Below, piece by piece: positions 5,146 through 11,149 of a stretch of 11,149 nt of DNA. This DNA comes from Deltaproteobacteria bacterium. GTDB taxonomy: Bacteria; Myxococcota_A; UBA9160; JAFDET01. Location of the stretch: NCBI GenBank assembly GCA_019310195.1, contig JAFDET010000091.1, positions 1 to 11,149 of the forward strand, written 5' to 3'. Every line of letters starts with the position of its first letter. Positions within the stretch are counted from its first letter, which is position 1. The position numbers and the translations under genes were made by a program. The notes below the pieces were generated by a model. It saw nothing but the letters and a program-made list of their open reading frames with translations, had not been told where the DNA came from and searched no databases.

Positions 5146-7154
5146 CCCCTTCGCCCCCGCAAGAGCGCCGCGCCACCCAGCAGCAGCATCCCCAGCAGGC
5201 GCAGCAGCGGCGCAGGCGTCGCGGTGCGCGGCAACACACCCGCGCTCCAGCCGGCCGGGCGGTTCGAGGGCACGGCCGAGCGCCGCAGCGCCTCGCGCTC
5301 GGGCCGGCTCGGGGTCACGTCCACGGCCACCAGGCTGGTGTACTTCGAGACCAGATGGTGCTCCAACGCCACGTCCAGCACGGCGCTGCGAACCGCGTCG
5401 GGCTCGGCGCCCGTCGCCAGCGAGTTCATGAGCGCCGCGATCTTGCTGCGCGCCCACAGCACGCCGATGCCGCGCTCCGGCGCTCCCGGCTCCAGCGGCA
5501 CCCGCACCTCCCAGGGCACCCGCCCGCGGCGCCCGCGAACCACCACCTCGCCCACGAAGCGCGGCACCCGGGCGGTTACGACCACCGGCTCGCCCAGGTA
5601 GAGATCCGGCACGCGCTCGGGCCACATCTCCACCTCGTCGCCCCACAGCACCTCGACGTCCGCGAGGACCGGGCTCTCCAGGCGAGCGAAGAGCTCGCGC
5701 ATCTTCGTCTGGACCTCGGGCGGCGTCGCGATGAACGTGGACGTGCCCCGGCCGAAGCGAGCGGCCCGCTCCAGGAAGTAGCCGTTGGGCGCCGACCCGA
5801 TGCCGACCGGGAACAGGCGACTTCGGCCCAGGTCCGCATGCAGGAGACGGAAGAGCTCCACCTCGTTGGCGATGCTCCCGTCGGTGATGAAGACCACCTG
5901 GCGCACGTCGCTGCTGCCATCGTCCCCGGCCAACGCACGACGCAGTGCGGGCAACATGTCCGTGCCCCCGCCGGCGTCGAGCCGCTTCACCCAGGCGCGC
6001 GCGCGCTCCAGGCTCGCCGGGTCGGCCGGAACGCTGGCCGGAAAGAGCGCCTGGTACTGGTCGTTGAAGCGGATCACGTTGAAGCGGTCGCCCGGCGCCA
6101 GACGCTCCAGGGCCAGCAGCAGCGCGGCGCGGGCCTGACGTATCGAGGTTCCGCCCATGGAGCCCGACACGTCGATCACGAAGACCACCTCGCGCGTGAG
6201 GAGCGGCGCCGCCTCGCCGGTCTCCGGCGGCATCACCATGAGCAGAACGTCGGCTCCGGGGCCGTTCGGCTCCGCGAACAGCGCCACCCGGGGCTCGCTG
6301 CCGGGCTCGGGCTTCCACTCCAGCACGAAGTCGCGGTCCGCCAGGTCCTCCAGGTAGAGGCGTTGACGGCCCGCGGCCAGCTCCTGGGCGAATACCACGT
6401 GCGTGGGACTGGCCAGGCTCGAGAGCGGCACCCCGGCATCGAGCTCGACGCGCAGACGCAGGCGGTTGTGCGGACCGTCGTCCAGGTTCCACAGCGACGC
6501 GGCGATGCGCGCCGCGTCAGGCACGGCGGGCGGCGGGGGGATCGGCAGGCCGGCCGGCGTGGCGGCCGCGGGCTCCTCACCCGCCCCGGGCACGAAGCGC
6601 GGCGCGGCCACCAGGGGCAGGCGCAGGCGGAAGCGGCCGTCGCGATAACGGACCGTCTCCTGGTATTCGATGGCGACCTCGACCACCTCACCGGGCCCGA
6701 TGTTGGCCACCGAGGCCGTGAACAGGTTCGGCCGCTCCTGCTCCACCAGCGAGGCCTTGCGCCCCTCGCTGCGGGCCTTCTCATAGCTGCGCCGCGCCTG
6801 GGCACGCTCCCGGATCTGACCCTCGATCACCCGTTCGCCGATGCGCATGTCCAGGTGGTCTACCGCCGCCATCTCCGGCAGCGGGAACAGGTAGACCCCC
6901 TCCACCCACACGTCGGCGGGATTGGCGAAGCGCTGCACCAGGCGCGTCCGCGCCACCATTCCAGTCACTTTCAGGTCGACGTCCGTGTGCAGCAGCGGCA
7001 GCGGCGCCACTCCGCCGCCGGGCCGCTGCACGTAGAGGGTTCCGCCGCCGACGTCGTCGGGTCCCGCCGCTGCGGCTGGGCGAGGAGGAGCCAGCCCGAG
7101 TCCCATCAGCACCACCCCCGCGATGCCGAGCTTCCATCTCCGTACGCCTTGCAT
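5142..7154 (-). CDS. VIT and VWA domain sortase target protein (marine proteobacterial type)
   Basis: 670 residues. Seen: signal peptide (basic MQGVRRWK, hydrophobic core, cleavage likely after AAAA at about 30); a VIT domain at about 45-175 with the conserved GVYLFPLPE (86-94), ERAQARRSYEKA (116-127) and NIGPGE (151-156); a von Willebrand A domain at about 320-490 with MIDAS residues D328/S330/S332 in DVSGSM, T398 in GGTDM and D425 in ITDGS. The C-terminus is a sorting signal: LPRTA (641-645), a hydrophobic helix (about 648-665) and the basic end RGRRG. Inter-alpha-trypsin-inhibitor-like VIT/VWA proteins with such a tail, encoded next to a sortase, are the known sole target of the dedicated system; the surface function is unknown (probably metal-dependent ligand or matrix binding, inference). 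Start ATG 7154 has GAGGA 6 bases upstream. The frame stays open to 8042, but that part is antisense to the response regulator. Confidence 0.92.
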   Translation of the reverse strand: MQGVRRWKLGIAGVVLMGLGLAPPRPAAAAGPDDVGGGTLYVQRPGGGVAPLPLLHTDVDLKVTGMVARTRLVQRFANPADVWVEGVYLFPLPEMAAVDHLDMRIGERVIEGQIRERAQARRSYEKARSEGRKASLVEQERPNLFTASVANIGPGEVVEVAIEYQETVRYRDGRFRLRLPLVAAPRFVPGAGEEPAAATPAGLPIPPPPAVPDAARIAASLWNLDDGPHNRLRLRVELDAGVPLSSLASPTHVVFAQELAAGRQRLYLEDLADRDFVLEWKPEPGSEPRVALFAEPNGPGADVLLMVMPPETGEAAPLLTREVVFVIDVSGSMGGTSIRQARAALLLALERLAPGDRFNVIRFNDQYQALFPASVPADPASLERARAWVKRLDAGGGTDMLPALRRALAGDDGSSDVRQVVFITDGSIANEVELFRLLHADLGRSRLFPVGIGSAPNGYFLERAARFGRGTSTFIATPPEVQTKMRELFARLESPVLADVEVLWGDEVEMWPERVPDLYLGEPVVVTARVPRFVGEVVVRGRRGRVPWEVRVPLEPGAPERGIGVLWARSKIAALMNSLATGAEPDAVRSAVLDVALEHHLVSKYTSLVAVDVTPSRPEREALRRSAVPSNRPAGWSAGVLPRTATPAPLLRLLGMLLLGGAALLRGRRG
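5220..5234 (-). other. Sortase recognition motif LPRTA in the target protein
   Basis: Codes residues 641-645 (LPRTA) of the VIT/VWA protein, 25 residues before its end and followed by a hydrophobic helix and arginines. It fits the LPxT core; the fifth residue is Ala rather than the canonical Gly. Cleavage is expected between Thr644 and Ala645. Confidence 0.75.
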
Positions 7155-7160
7155 GTTGCG

Positions 7161-7165
7161 TCCTC
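7161..7165 (-). promoter_or_regulatory. Ribosome binding site of the sortase target gene
   Basis: TCCTC on the plus strand reads GAGGA on the minus strand, 6 bases before ATG 7154. Together with the signal peptide that begins at this ATG it fixes the start. Confidence 0.6.
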
Positions 7166-7184
7166 GCCTTCGGGCGTCCGGACC

Positions 7185-7199
7185 GGGAGGGACCCTCCC
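7185..7199. repeat. 15-base perfect inverted repeat in the target gene leader
   Basis: GGGAGGG, a single A, then CCCTCCC. It lies 31-45 bases upstream of the target ATG and next to the 8-base palindrome GTCCGGAC (7176-7183). It could be a protein-binding operator; a one-base loop makes an RNA hairpin of all seven pairs impossible, although a shorter stem could form. Confidence 0.5.
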
Positions 7200-7294
7200 T
7201 CGCAGACCGGGCTGGCTCCTGAGCCCCGCAGCACCGAACATGCCCGGCGCTCGTGGCGGGGCGCCGCGCGCGCCGGGGAAGTTCCGAGGCGAGT

Positions 7295-7311
7295 TGTGGC
7301 GAAGATGTGGC
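7295..7311 (+). promoter_or_regulatory. Tandem TGTGGC half-sites, candidate response-regulator binding site
   Basis: TGTGGC at 7295-7300 and again at 7306-7311, 11 bases apart start to start (one helical turn). A weaker copy, GAGGCGA at 7286-7292, sits 10 bases upstream of GTGGCGA at 7296-7302. OmpR/PhoB-family regulators bind head-to-tail half-sites at this spacing. The site ends 9 bases upstream of a weak -35 for the adjacent OmpR-family gene. Assignment to that protein is inference. Confidence 0.45.
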
Positions 7312-7320
7312 AGACGCGTT

Positions 7321-7350
7321 TTGCCCCGCTTCACGTCACTGGGGTAGGCT
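7321..7350 (+). promoter_or_regulatory. Weak sigma-70-like promoter of the two-component operon
   Basis: TTGCCC (7321-7326, 4 of 6) and TAGGCT (7345-7350, 3 of 6) with an 18-base spacer. Transcription would begin at about 7357, almost at the ATG (7359), so the mRNA would be nearly leaderless. That would agree with the absence of a good ribosome site. Weak matches, so tentative; an upstream activator site would be expected. Confidence 0.3.
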
Positions 7351-7358
7351 CGCTGTGG

Positions 7359-8084
7359 ATGGCCGCCGACCCGAAAGGCCGCATCGCCGTCGTCGACGAC
7401 GAGGCCAACATCCGCGAGACCGTCGGTTTTGCCCTGCGTCGCGAGGGCTACGCCGTCGAGGCGTTTGCCGACGGCGTGGACGCCTGGGAGCGTTTCGAGC
7501 GCGAGCTGCCGGACCTGCTGGTGCTCGACATCCTGATGCCGCGCATGGATGGGCTCGAGCTGTGCCGGCGCGTGCGGACGCGCTCGGAGTCCCTGCCGCT
7601 CATCTTCCTCACGTCCCGGGACGACGAGTTCGACCGGGTGCTGGGTCTCGAGCTGGGAGCCGACGACTACCTGTGCAAGCCGTTCTCCATGCGCGAGCTG
7701 CTGGCGCGGGTCAAGGTGCTGTTCCGGCGCGTGGCGCTGCTGGAGAGCCGCGCCGAGACCAGCGAGTCGTCGAGCCTGCGTGTAGCCGGGCTGCTCCTGG
7801 ACCTGGACCGCTACAGCGCATCCTGGAACGGCGACACGGTGCCGCTGACCGTGACCGAGTTCCAGGTGCTCTGCGCCCTGGTGCGCCGCCCGGGTCACGT
7901 CAAGACTCGCGAGCAGCTGATGCAGGCGGGCTATCCCCACGACGCCTTCGTCTCCGAGCGCACCATCGACAGCCACATCAAACGCATCCGCCGAAAGTTC
8001 GGCGACGTGGACCCGGAGTTCGCGGGCATCGAGACCGTGCACGGGCTCGGCTACCGCTACCGCTCCGGGACGGACTCCGCGTGA
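7359..8084 (+). CDS. OmpR/ChvI-type DNA-binding response regulator of the sortase locus
   Basis: 241 residues. Seen: a receiver domain (about 7-122) with acidic D13/D14, phospho-acceptor D57 in LLVLDILMPRMDG, T85 in IFLTSRDDE and K107 in CKPFS; then a winged-helix DNA-binding domain (about 140-236) with VTEFQVL and the recognition stretch ERTIDSHIKRIRRKFG (200-215), ending HGLGYRYR. The TIDSHIKRIRRKF...IETVHGLGYR pattern is close to ChvI and to the dedicated sortase-system regulators (PdsR). Context supports the latter role, but I cannot separate them by eye. Divergent from the sortase target, so it probably controls that operon and its own. Start ATG 7359 is the only ATG that begins the receiver domain; the frame upstream is antisense to the target. 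The stop overlaps the kinase start (GTGA). Confidence 0.92.
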   Translation: MAADPKGRIAVVDDEANIRETVGFALRREGYAVEAFADGVDAWERFERELPDLLVLDILMPRMDGLELCRRVRTRSESLPLIFLTSRDDEFDRVLGLELGADDYLCKPFSMRELLARVKVLFRRVALLESRAETSESSSLRVAGLLLDLDRYSASWNGDTVPLTVTEFQVLCALVRRPGHVKTREQLMQAGYPHDAFVSERTIDSHIKRIRRKFGDVDPEFAGIETVHGLGYRYRSGTDSA

Positions 8085-9625
8085 GCCGGGGTGCCGCGCG
8101 GCTCGCGGGCATTCGCCTGCGCCTGCTGGCGTTCAACGCCCTGCTGGTCTTCCTGCCCGTGGCCGGCGTGCTCTTCCTGGACACCTACGAGCAACAGCTT
8201 CTGGCCGATCAGGAGCGTTCCATGGTGGAGCAGGGCCGTGTGCTGGCCGCAGCACTGTCCGGCCGCGGCGCCCTCGAGGAAGCCGACCTGGAGCGCACCC
8301 TGCTCGAGCTGCGCCAGCGCACGGGGGCACGGATCCGCGTCGTCGATGGCTCGGGACGCGCGCTGGCGGACACCAGCCTGTTGGGTCCGCGCCGCGAGCC
8401 CGAGGCCGAAGCGCCGGATCCACAGCGTCAGGGCTGGCTCTACCGCGTCGCGGCCCTGCCCTTCCGCCTCTACCGGGAGTGGCTGGGCCCTCCCCAGGCC
8501 AGCCACGGCAGCGCCGACGTCTACACCTCGGGCCGGCCCGTTCTCGGCAGCGAGGTCCGCGCCGCGCTGGCCGGACGCTACGGAGCGGCGACGCGAATCT
8601 CCTCGGGCGGCCAGCGCTCGGTCACGCTCTACTCCGCCCTGCCGGTGGTGGACGCGGGCCGCGTGGTCGGCGCGGTGCTCGTCTCGCAGTCCACGTATCG
8701 CATCCTCCAGGCGCTGTACCGGGTGCGCGTGGACGTGCTGCGCGTGTTCCTCGCCTCCCTGGCGGCGGCCGTGGTGCTCTCGCTGCTGGTCTCCCACACG
8801 ATCGCGCGCCCGCTGGTGGCCCTGCGCAACCAGGCGGAGGCGCTGCTGGAACGGGGGCGCCTGCGCGGACGCTTCGAGATCCCCGGGCGCCGCGACGAGA
8901 TCGGCGACCTGGCGCGAAGCCTGGAAGTGCTGCGAGGCCGGCTCGAGGAGCACATTCGCGGCATCGAGTCATTCGCGTCCGACGTGTCCCACGAGTTCAA
9001 GAACCCGCTGGCCTCGATCCGCACGGCGACGGAGCTGCTGGCCGAAGTCGAGGCGCCGGACGAGCGCAAGCACTTTGCCGCGCTGGTGTCCCGCGAGGTG
9101 GCCCGCATGGAGCGACTGCTCTCGACGGTCCGCGAGATGAGCCGCCTGGACGCGGGCCTGCCCGCGGACGACCGGGGAGCCGTCGACTTGCGCGAGCTCT
9201 GCGAAGGGGTGGCCGAAGCCCAGCGCCTGCGGGGCGTCGTCGTCGAGCTGAGCGGCGCCCCGAGCCTTCCCGTGGTCACTTCTCCGGAACGGATCGTCCG
9301 CGTGCTGGAGAACCTGATGGACAACGCAGCCGGGTTCTCCCCCGCGGGCGCCACGGTCGAGGTGGAGCTGGCCCGGGAGGACGGTTGCGCCCGCATCCGG
9401 GTGCTGGACCGGGGTCCCGGCATTCCCGAGGCGCACGCCTCGCGGATCTTCGAACGCTTCTTCAGCTATCGGCCCGCCGGCCCTGACGACTCCGTTCACT
9501 CGGGCCTGGGCCTGGCGATCGCCCGGGCCCTGGCCGAGAGCGAGAGCGGCACGCTGGCCGGCTGGAACCGGGATGGCGGCGGCGCGTGCCTGCAGCTGAG
9601 CCTGCCCCTGGCGCGCGAGGCCTGA
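8081..9625 (+). CDS. Membrane sensor histidine kinase of the sortase locus (ChvG-like)
   Basis: 514 residues. Seen: helix 1 at about 15-34; an extracytoplasmic sensor of about 180 residues (35-217) with YSALPVVDAGRVVGAVLVSQ near its end; helix 2 at about 218-238; HAMP at about 240-292 (IARPLVALRN, DEIGDLARS); H-box FASDVSHEFKNPLASI with phospho-His304; N-box NLMDNA (411-416); G1 DRGPGIP (443-449); F-box FERFFSYR (457-464); and G2 GLGLAIA (475-481). All catalytic boxes are intact. Partner of the regulator encoded just before it (GTGA overlap). ChvG-type kinases respond to envelope or acid conditions; the kinase of known dedicated sortase loci (PdsS) is, as I recall, larger, so I leave the symbol blank. 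Start GTG 8081 fits the first helix; the frame upstream lies over the regulator gene. Confidence 0.92.
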   Translation: MSRGAARLAGIRLRLLAFNALLVFLPVAGVLFLDTYEQQLLADQERSMVEQGRVLAAALSGRGALEEADLERTLLELRQRTGARIRVVDGSGRALADTSLLGPRREPEAEAPDPQRQGWLYRVAALPFRLYREWLGPPQASHGSADVYTSGRPVLGSEVRAALAGRYGAATRISSGGQRSVTLYSALPVVDAGRVVGAVLVSQSTYRILQALYRVRVDVLRVFLASLAAAVVLSLLVSHTIARPLVALRNQAEALLERGRLRGRFEIPGRRDEIGDLARSLEVLRGRLEEHIRGIESFASDVSHEFKNPLASIRTATELLAEVEAPDERKHFAALVSREVARMERLLSTVREMSRLDAGLPADDRGAVDLRELCEGVAEAQRLRGVVVELSGAPSLPVVTSPERIVRVLENLMDNAAGFSPAGATVEVELAREDGCARIRVLDRGPGIPEAHASRIFERFFSYRPAGPDDSVHSGLGLAIARALAESESGTLAGWNRDGGGACLQLSLPLAREA

Positions 9626-9640
9626 CCCGCGGGCTCCGGG

Positions 9641-9696
9641 TTTCCCTCCGGGGAGTTCCGGGAATTCCTACCGGCCCGCTGCACTTTTCCCTCCGG
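9641..9696 (+). repeat. 11-base direct repeat TTTCCCTCCGG (two copies)
   Basis: Identical copies at 9641-9651 and 9686-9696, 45 bases apart start to start, upstream of the propeller gene promoter. The 45-base spacing is near four helical turns. Function unknown; could be paired regulator sites or chance in a GC-rich gap. Confidence 0.45.
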
Positions 9697-9731
9697 CTGC
9701 TGAACCGGAATGCCAGAGATCCCCAGAAACG

Positions 9732-9750
9732 CCTGATTTCAGGGTAGAAT
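9732..9750 (+). promoter_or_regulatory. Candidate promoter -10 with adjoining palindrome, beta-propeller gene
   Basis: TAGAAT at 9745-9750 matches the -10 consensus at 5 of 6 bases in an AT-richer patch that stands out here. No convincing -35 is seen 16-18 bases upstream. The inverted repeat CCTGA-TT-TCAGG (9732-9743) abuts the -10, where a repressor or activator could act. The start of transcription would be about 9757, giving a leader of about 70 bases. Confidence 0.45.
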
Positions 9751-9814
9751 TCGTCCCTTGGGCGAACCTCCGAGCGTGGGCGGGGTGCCATGGCGCTGGG
9801 GTTCCATGTCCAAC

Positions 9815-9820
9815 GAGGAG
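9815..9820 (+). promoter_or_regulatory. Ribosome binding site of the beta-propeller gene
   Basis: GAGGAG lies 5 bases before ATG 9826. It decides for this start over the in-frame ATG at 9790, which would place 12 extra residues in front of the signal peptide. Confidence 0.6.
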
Positions 9821-9825
9821 CTTCT

Positions 9826-11149
9826 ATGCGTTGTCGGATGTTGTTGCTGCTGCTGGCCGTTGCCCTGTCGCTGCCCCGAAGCGCCCAAGCGGGCCGACCC
9901 CGGGTAAACCACGAAGCCATGGGTCGCCAGACCTTCACCAGCCCCCAGGTCAACCCCATCGCGGTCTCGCCCGACGGCACGCTGGTCCTTGTGGCCGCCA
10001 CCACCAGCAGCCTGGTGGACGTGATCGACACCGCCCAGGGCAGGGTGACCCGACGGATCCATGTCGGCATCGACCCGGTTAGCATCAGCTTCAAGCCCGA
10101 CGGCAGCGAGGCCTGGGTCTCGAACCACGTCTCCGACTCGGTGAGCGTCATCGACACCACCTCCGGCAGCCCGAGCTACCTGGCCGTGGTGGAGACGGTG
10201 CAGGAGGTCGACCCCGCCGGCGTGACCCTGTTCGACGAGCCGGTGGGCATCGCGTTCAACGGCGACGGCAGCCAGGCGTACGTTGCGCTCTCCTCCCGCA
10301 ACGACGTGGCCATCGTGAACACGAGCACCTACACCGTCACCGGCCGCGTCCACGTCACCAATCAGGAGCCCCGGGCCATCGCGGTCAAGGGCGACCGCCT
10401 CTACGTGCTGGCCTTCGAGTCGGGCAACAAGAGCCAGCTCTCGGCCTGCGAGACCCTCGGCGACGATATCGACGGCACTTGTACGCTGGACATAAGCAAC
10501 CTGCTCGAGTTCGTCACGGCCAACCCGAACATCCCCAGCGGCACCAAGAACATCATCATCGACGACGACGCGGGCTACCCGGACCGCGACCTGTTCGTCT
10601 GGAACATCAGCGGCGGCCTGTCCGACGGCGCCGTTCCGCTGGACGTGGTGGAGGGCCTGGGCACCCTGCTCTATGGCCTGGTGGTGGGCAACCAGTCCGA
10701 CACCGTCTTCGTCACCCAGACCGAGGCGCGAAACGCCGACAACGGAAGTCACCTGGACGTGCTGGCCACGCTCCAGAACCGCATCTTCTTGAACCGGATG
10801 TCGGAGGTGGACTGCACCGGGCCCGCCGGCAACCCCTGCGGCGCGGTCACGCTGCACGAGCTGGAGCCGGCCCCCGGCAACACGGTGACCCTCCCGCTGG
10901 CGACGCCCTACGGCATCGTGATCGACGCCAACGACAACCTCGTGGTGGCCACGGCGGCGGCCTCCAGCCGCATCTTCTCCTGGGACGTGGACAACGGCTC
11001 GGGCCCCGGCAAAGTGCTCGACTCCGCGGACCTGGGCTCGATTCCGCGCGGCATCGCCCTGCACGGCAGTACCGCCTACGTACTCAACACCCTGAGCAAT
11101 ACCGTAAGCATCGTCACGGTAGACACCAACCCGGTCAGCGGGACCTTCG
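9826..11149 (+). CDS. Secreted YVTN/NHL-type beta-propeller protein (partial, N-terminal 441 residues)
   Basis: The frame is open to the right edge. Seen: signal peptide of about 22 residues (MRCRM, leucine run, cleavage likely after AQA). Then come repeats of the form P-x-x-I-A-V/F-x-x-D-G-x-x-x-x-V-x-x...V-x-V-I-D-T: blades near 43-69 (NPIAVSPDG...VDVIDT), 83-111 (DPVSISFKPDG...VSVIDT), 138-166 (EPVGIAFNGDG...VAIVNT), 181-196 (EPRAIAVKGD) and 407-430 (PRGIALHG...VSIVT). Such YVTN-type repeats form extracytoplasmic beta-propellers, in families including YncE-like and surface-layer proteins; no enzymatic residues are evident. Residues about 200-400 are less regular and carry two Cys pairs (C208/C219, C330/C338) that may be disulfides. 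No link to the sortase system is visible in this part; the C-terminus, where an anchor or cytochrome domain could lie, is outside the window. Confidence 0.85.
   Translation, partial: MRCRMLLLLLAVALSLPRSAQAGRPRVNHEAMGRQTFTSPQVNPIAVSPDGTLVLVAATTSSLVDVIDTAQGRVTRRIHVGIDPVSISFKPDGSEAWVSNHVSDSVSVIDTTSGSPSYLAVVETVQEVDPAGVTLFDEPVGIAFNGDGSQAYVALSSRNDVAIVNTSTYTVTGRVHVTNQEPRAIAVKGDRLYVLAFESGNKSQLSACETLGDDIDGTCTLDISNLLEFVTANPNIPSGTKNIIIDDDAGYPDRDLFVWNISGGLSDGAVPLDVVEGLGTLLYGLVVGNQSDTVFVTQTEARNADNGSHLDVLATLQNRIFLNRMSEVDCTGPAGNPCGAVTLHELEPAPGNTVTLPLATPYGIVIDANDNLVVATAAASSRIFSWDVDNGSGPGKVLDSADLGSIPRGIALHGSTAYVLNTLSNTVSIVTVDTNPVSGTF

Larger units (their letters stand above)
7155..7358. promoter_or_regulatory. 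Shared divergent control region of the sortase/target operon and the two-component operon
   Basis: This 204-base gap lies between the start codons of the target (minus) and the response regulator (plus). It contains several short symmetric elements. GTCCGGAC (7176-7183) and GGGAGGGACCCTCCC (7185-7199, 7-base arms around one A) lie in the target's leader. GGCTC/GAGCC (7214-7225) and GCCCCGC/GCGGGGC (7223-7229/7256-7262) lie in the middle. A direct repeat TGTGGC occurs at 7295 and 7306. A weak sigma-70-like pair faces the regulator. I could not recognise a clear promoter facing the target. Confidence 0.6.
9626..9825. promoter_or_regulatory. 200-base intergenic region upstream of the beta-propeller gene
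   Basis: It begins with the palindrome CCCGCGGG (9626-9633) directly after the kinase stop. It then has three TCCGGG copies (9635, 9647, 9657), overlapping palindromes TTCCGGGAA (9656-9664) and GGAATTCC (9661-9668), and an 11-base direct repeat. It ends with a -10 box and the propeller gene's ribosome site. No stem followed by a T-run was found, so I cannot call an intrinsic terminator for the kinase operon. Confidence 0.5.

Noticed and set aside
7223..7262. GCCCCGC/GCGGGGC inverted repeat considered as a terminator or riboswitch stem
   Set aside because: The arms are separated by 26 bases, there is no T-run, and matching GC blocks are expected in this composition.
5355..7358. A long plus-strand open frame (about 670 codons) antisense to the VIT/VWA target and continuous with the response regulator
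   Set aside because: It is a high-GC shadow: His/Arg/Gln-rich with no domain, while the minus strand has signal peptide, VIT, VWA and sorting tail. The regulator's receiver domain begins only at ATG 7359.
7253..8080. Upstream extension of the histidine kinase frame over the response regulator
   Set aside because: It is the regulator gene read in another frame; the kinase's first membrane helix begins just after GTG 8081.
9790..9825. Alternative start of the beta-propeller gene at ATG 9790
   Set aside because: In frame, but it would bury the signal peptide behind 12 residues; GAGGAG is placed for ATG 9826.
9739..11064. A 441-codon minus-strand open frame opposite the beta-propeller gene
   Set aside because: Low-complexity Val/His/Asp/Gly-rich shadow; the plus strand has a ribosome site, signal peptide and YVTN-like repeats.

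Overview
This is a very GC-rich, densely packed bacterial chromosome segment with 11 recognisable genes: 9 complete, and one cut at each end or nearly so (the first gene is cut at base 1, the last at base 11149). Signal peptides, a two-component system, a Gram-negative-type dedicated sortase/target pair and very high GC point to a high-GC proteobacterium in the broad sense, possibly a deltaproteobacterial/myxobacterial-type lineage. The lineage is inference from gene content and composition. No rRNA, tRNA, CRISPR array, insertion sequence or transposase was seen, and no gap between genes exceeds about 205 bases.

Region A (1-474, minus): the N-terminal part of a HerA/DUF87-type P-loop ATPase that runs off the left edge. 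Region B (567-4573, plus): a tight five-gene run of a DUF2231 membrane protein, a family III CoA-transferase, an ABC ATPase and two ABC permeases. The last four genes are joined by stop/start overlaps (TGATG, GTGA, GTGA). The ABC part looks like a drug- or lipid-exporter of the same layout as the mycobacterial fluoroquinolone exporter operon.

Region C (4444-9625) is the most interesting part. On the minus strand, a secreted VIT + von Willebrand A protein with a C-terminal sorting signal (LPRTA, hydrophobic helix, basic tail) is translationally coupled to a class GN-type sortase. This is the arrangement known as the proteobacterial (marine) dedicated sortase system, in which one sortase serves one target encoded beside it. 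Divergently, on the plus strand, lies a translationally coupled OmpR-family response regulator and histidine kinase. Their sequences resemble ChvI/ChvG, and by position they match the dedicated regulator/kinase pair of such sortase loci. The 204-base shared control region carries an 11-bp-phased direct repeat (TGTGGC x2, with a weaker third copy), which is the geometry expected of an OmpR/PhoB-type binding site. The inferred model is that the kinase senses an envelope signal, the regulator binds the shared region, and the sortase/target pair and the regulator operon are adjusted together. The sortase 3' end overlaps the 3' end of the second ABC permease by 130 bases on opposite strands, giving the sortase an unusual C-terminal tail.

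Region D (9826-11149, plus): the N-terminal 441 residues of a secreted YVTN/NHL-type beta-propeller protein that continues past the right edge. It is preceded by a 200-base gap with a good -10 box, a small palindrome and an 11-bp direct repeat.
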